Shown here: positions 62,431 through 64,000 of the stretch, one piece after another
How the letters are laid out: every line of letters starts with the position of its first letter
How positions within the stretch are numbered: the stretch's first letter is position 1
Source of the DNA: Argentina anserina
Lineage: Eukaryota; Streptophyta; Magnoliopsida; Rosales; Rosaceae
Length of the DNA stretch: 64,000 nt
Direction of reading: 5' to 3'
Assembly (NCBI RefSeq): GCF_933775445.1
Contig: NC_065875.1
Coordinates: 25,171,555-25,235,554, forward strand
Position numbers and translations under genes: made by a program
The notes under the pieces: model-generated
What the model was told of the DNA's origin: nothing
Seen by the model: only the letters and a program-made list of their open reading frames with translations
Databases searched by the model: none

Positions 62431-62910
62431 TTAAGTAAGGTGAAAACCGTTGGCTAATATTCCTTTAATAGTGTTCAGCAGAGGAGACATCAAAGCAGCA
62501 GTAGAGACTGGCACGCTTAGTGTAACAAGAGCAAGCATTCCCAAAGCCAAGCAAGGCCTAGTGTTCATCAATTGAGACTGCAACAACCCGACGGCTTCAT
62601 AGACATCCGAACCGTAATTCGCATGGTATCGCTTCTCCCAATCCATCCAATGCGACGGGGGTCCATTCCGATCACTCGTCTCCGTCATCTCAATTTCACG
62701 AATCCTCATCCTAAGAACAATCATGTCCTCGTCAACAAGTTTGCCGTCGTGGTTGTTACGATCGTACGACGCACAAACCTTCATGGGACGACGATGTCTC
62801 CTCGGCAAGGAAACAAGTCCCGTTTTGGAGCACGCACGATTGCCGGAACTGAACCGCTGCAGCGGTGAGACAGTCGAGCAAAGAGAAGAGGTTGCCATCG
62901 CCTTAGACAT
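62431..62910 (-). CDS. small plant protein with one membrane segment, probable plastid target (paralogue B)
   Basis: Single exon of 159 residues. Met1 (MSKAMATSS) or Met5 could be the start; Met5 aligns with the start of paralogue A. The N-terminus is Ser/Arg-rich and transit-like. The core matches the gene at 57959-58426: LVDEDMIVLRMRIREIEM, HWMDWEKRYHANYGSD, LLQSQLMNTRPCLALGM. A hydrophobic segment lies at about 123-145. A minus-strand CCTATATATATATG, at about 62996-63009, is a likely TATA box roughly 90 bases upstream. The two genes share orientation and lie 4 kb apart with a retroposon between them, which points to tandem duplication. Function not recognised. Confidence 0.78.
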   Translation of the reverse strand: MSKAMATSSLCSTVSPLQRFSSGNRACSKTGLVSLPRRHRRPMKVCASYDRNNHDGKLVDEDMIVLRMRIREIEMTETSDRNGPPSHWMDWEKRYHANYGSDVYEAVGLLQSQLMNTRPCLALGMLALVTLSVPVSTAALMSPLLNTIKGILANGFHLT

Positions 62911-64000
62911 TACAAGTTTTACGAGTCTCTCTCAATTGTGATGATAATAAATCTGAATGATGATGTATATTGTTCCAACGGTAACGTGCATGGAACATAT
63001 ATATATAGGCAATCAACAACATTAGGGCTGCTGCGTGTCTTAGGTAGTAAGGAAGAAAGCGTAAGAATGACACGTGGCATTTGACGTGTATTTTTGAGTA
63101 TGGTTCCCAGAAGTTTTATAAAGCACATTTGGATTAAGCAGGAGAGAAGAAATGACGCGATGTAAATCCCACTGGAAAAGAAGTTTCGGTTTGATCAAGT
63201 CCAGATAGGGACGGTGAGATAAATCATATTATAAGCTTTTGCTTAGTTCCGGTGGAAGGAAGAAAACACGGCCTACTTATCTATTGAAGATAGCAAGCTC
63301 AGATTTCCGATTAAATTGCTTGTAAGCAACCATTTGATTAATATTCACGGGTCTAGAGCACATGTAACTCATTCACGGGTTTAGAGCCTTGATTAGGTTG
63401 GTAATTTAAGAATTCGTATGCTGATAGTTATTTGTAAGATCCTGTATCTCCATAGTTGATATGAATCATATGATTGTCTTTCAGTCTCATGGTGTACTAG
63501 AGATTACGTAGCTCATGGTTTACCGTAGAGTACGTAGCTGATTGATCATTTCGGATCTGGAAAGCTGAATTCGGGCCGCTATTACTAAAACGTTATAAGG
63601 AAGCTAGACTTGGTGCCTTTTGTTGATTTGCACTGTTTCTGTTGTAACGTTTTGTTCTTAATACGCAAACTCAATTAATTAAATTTAAAAGGAAAAAGAC
63701 TATTTGATTACTCAGAAACAGATGGAACCAGCTAGTCTCCATATCAGTTACGTCACAGCTAAAGTAGTTTTCCGGTGGCAAGAACACTTTCAAGCAAGCA
63801 TACATGAACTTTCATCGAAGCGTAGAAGCTACAGAATCTGGTATAAGCAATAGGACTTGTTGAAAAAGCCTAAAACAACTTCATCCATAGCGAGGGGTCA
63901 AGAGGCTCTTTTGGGTAAGCATAAGATCCTATGAAATATGTTCTACTTGAAAATTTTGAGTTGATAAGGATCTACAATGATCGCTTCATGTTGTATACAA
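62911..64000. other. promoter of paralogue B and intergenic DNA
   Basis: Contains the TATA region and an ACACGTGGCA (ACGT-core) site at about 63069-63078. No further gene is supported to the window end. Confidence 0.5.

Overview
The window is plant nuclear DNA: intron-rich genes with GT-AG junctions, LTR, MULE/MITE and LINE-type mobile elements, a type II nuclear tRNA gene and a MIR319-type foldback. Gene content fits a eudicot. Rosaceae is my guess from general appearance only.

Layout. 1-1100 holds an unrecognised decayed coding remnant. 1481-4303 (+) is a truncated, frameshifted cullin-1-like gene. 5455-9048 (+) is an 11-exon quiescin sulfhydryl oxidase. 10431-11776 (-) is a 7-exon RING-CH membrane E3 ligase, convergent with it. 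14130-16708 is a 2.6 kb MULE-like element filled with a ~505 bp tandem array. 17346-17693 is a short MITE. 17975-19024 (+) is a single-exon fasciclin-like protein. 19410-23508 (-) is a 9-exon polytopic membrane protein. 25539-36441 (-) is a complete 10.9 kb Ty3/gypsy chromovirus with 3 kb LTRs, tRNA-Met PBS, polypurine tract, 5 bp target duplication and one uninterrupted 1504-residue polyprotein. 39168-39338 (-) is a lone decayed exon copied from the membrane-protein family. 40731-41501 (-) is ribose-5-phosphate isomerase and 43547-44905 (-) a PIN-LIKES auxin carrier. 45972-52346 is a decayed Ty1/copia element, followed 100 bp later by tRNA-Leu(UAA). 55625-55835 (+) is a MIR319 precursor. 57959-58426 and 62431-62910 (-) are two paralogous small proteins with a probable plastid targeting region. 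Between them, 60424-61458 is a LINE-like retroposon with a 13 bp target duplication.

The host genes do not form a pathway. From memory of the Arabidopsis map, the order QSOX, RING-CH, ribose-5-phosphate isomerase, PILS resembles the QSOX2/RPI2 region of chromosome 2 and the RPI1/PILS2 pair of chromosome 1, so the window looks like a conserved eudicot block expanded by transposons. No wholly new system was found. The most unusual items are the MULE carrying a satellite-like array, the young gypsy element with an unusually long R-U5, and the MIR319 locus in a stretch with no protein genes.
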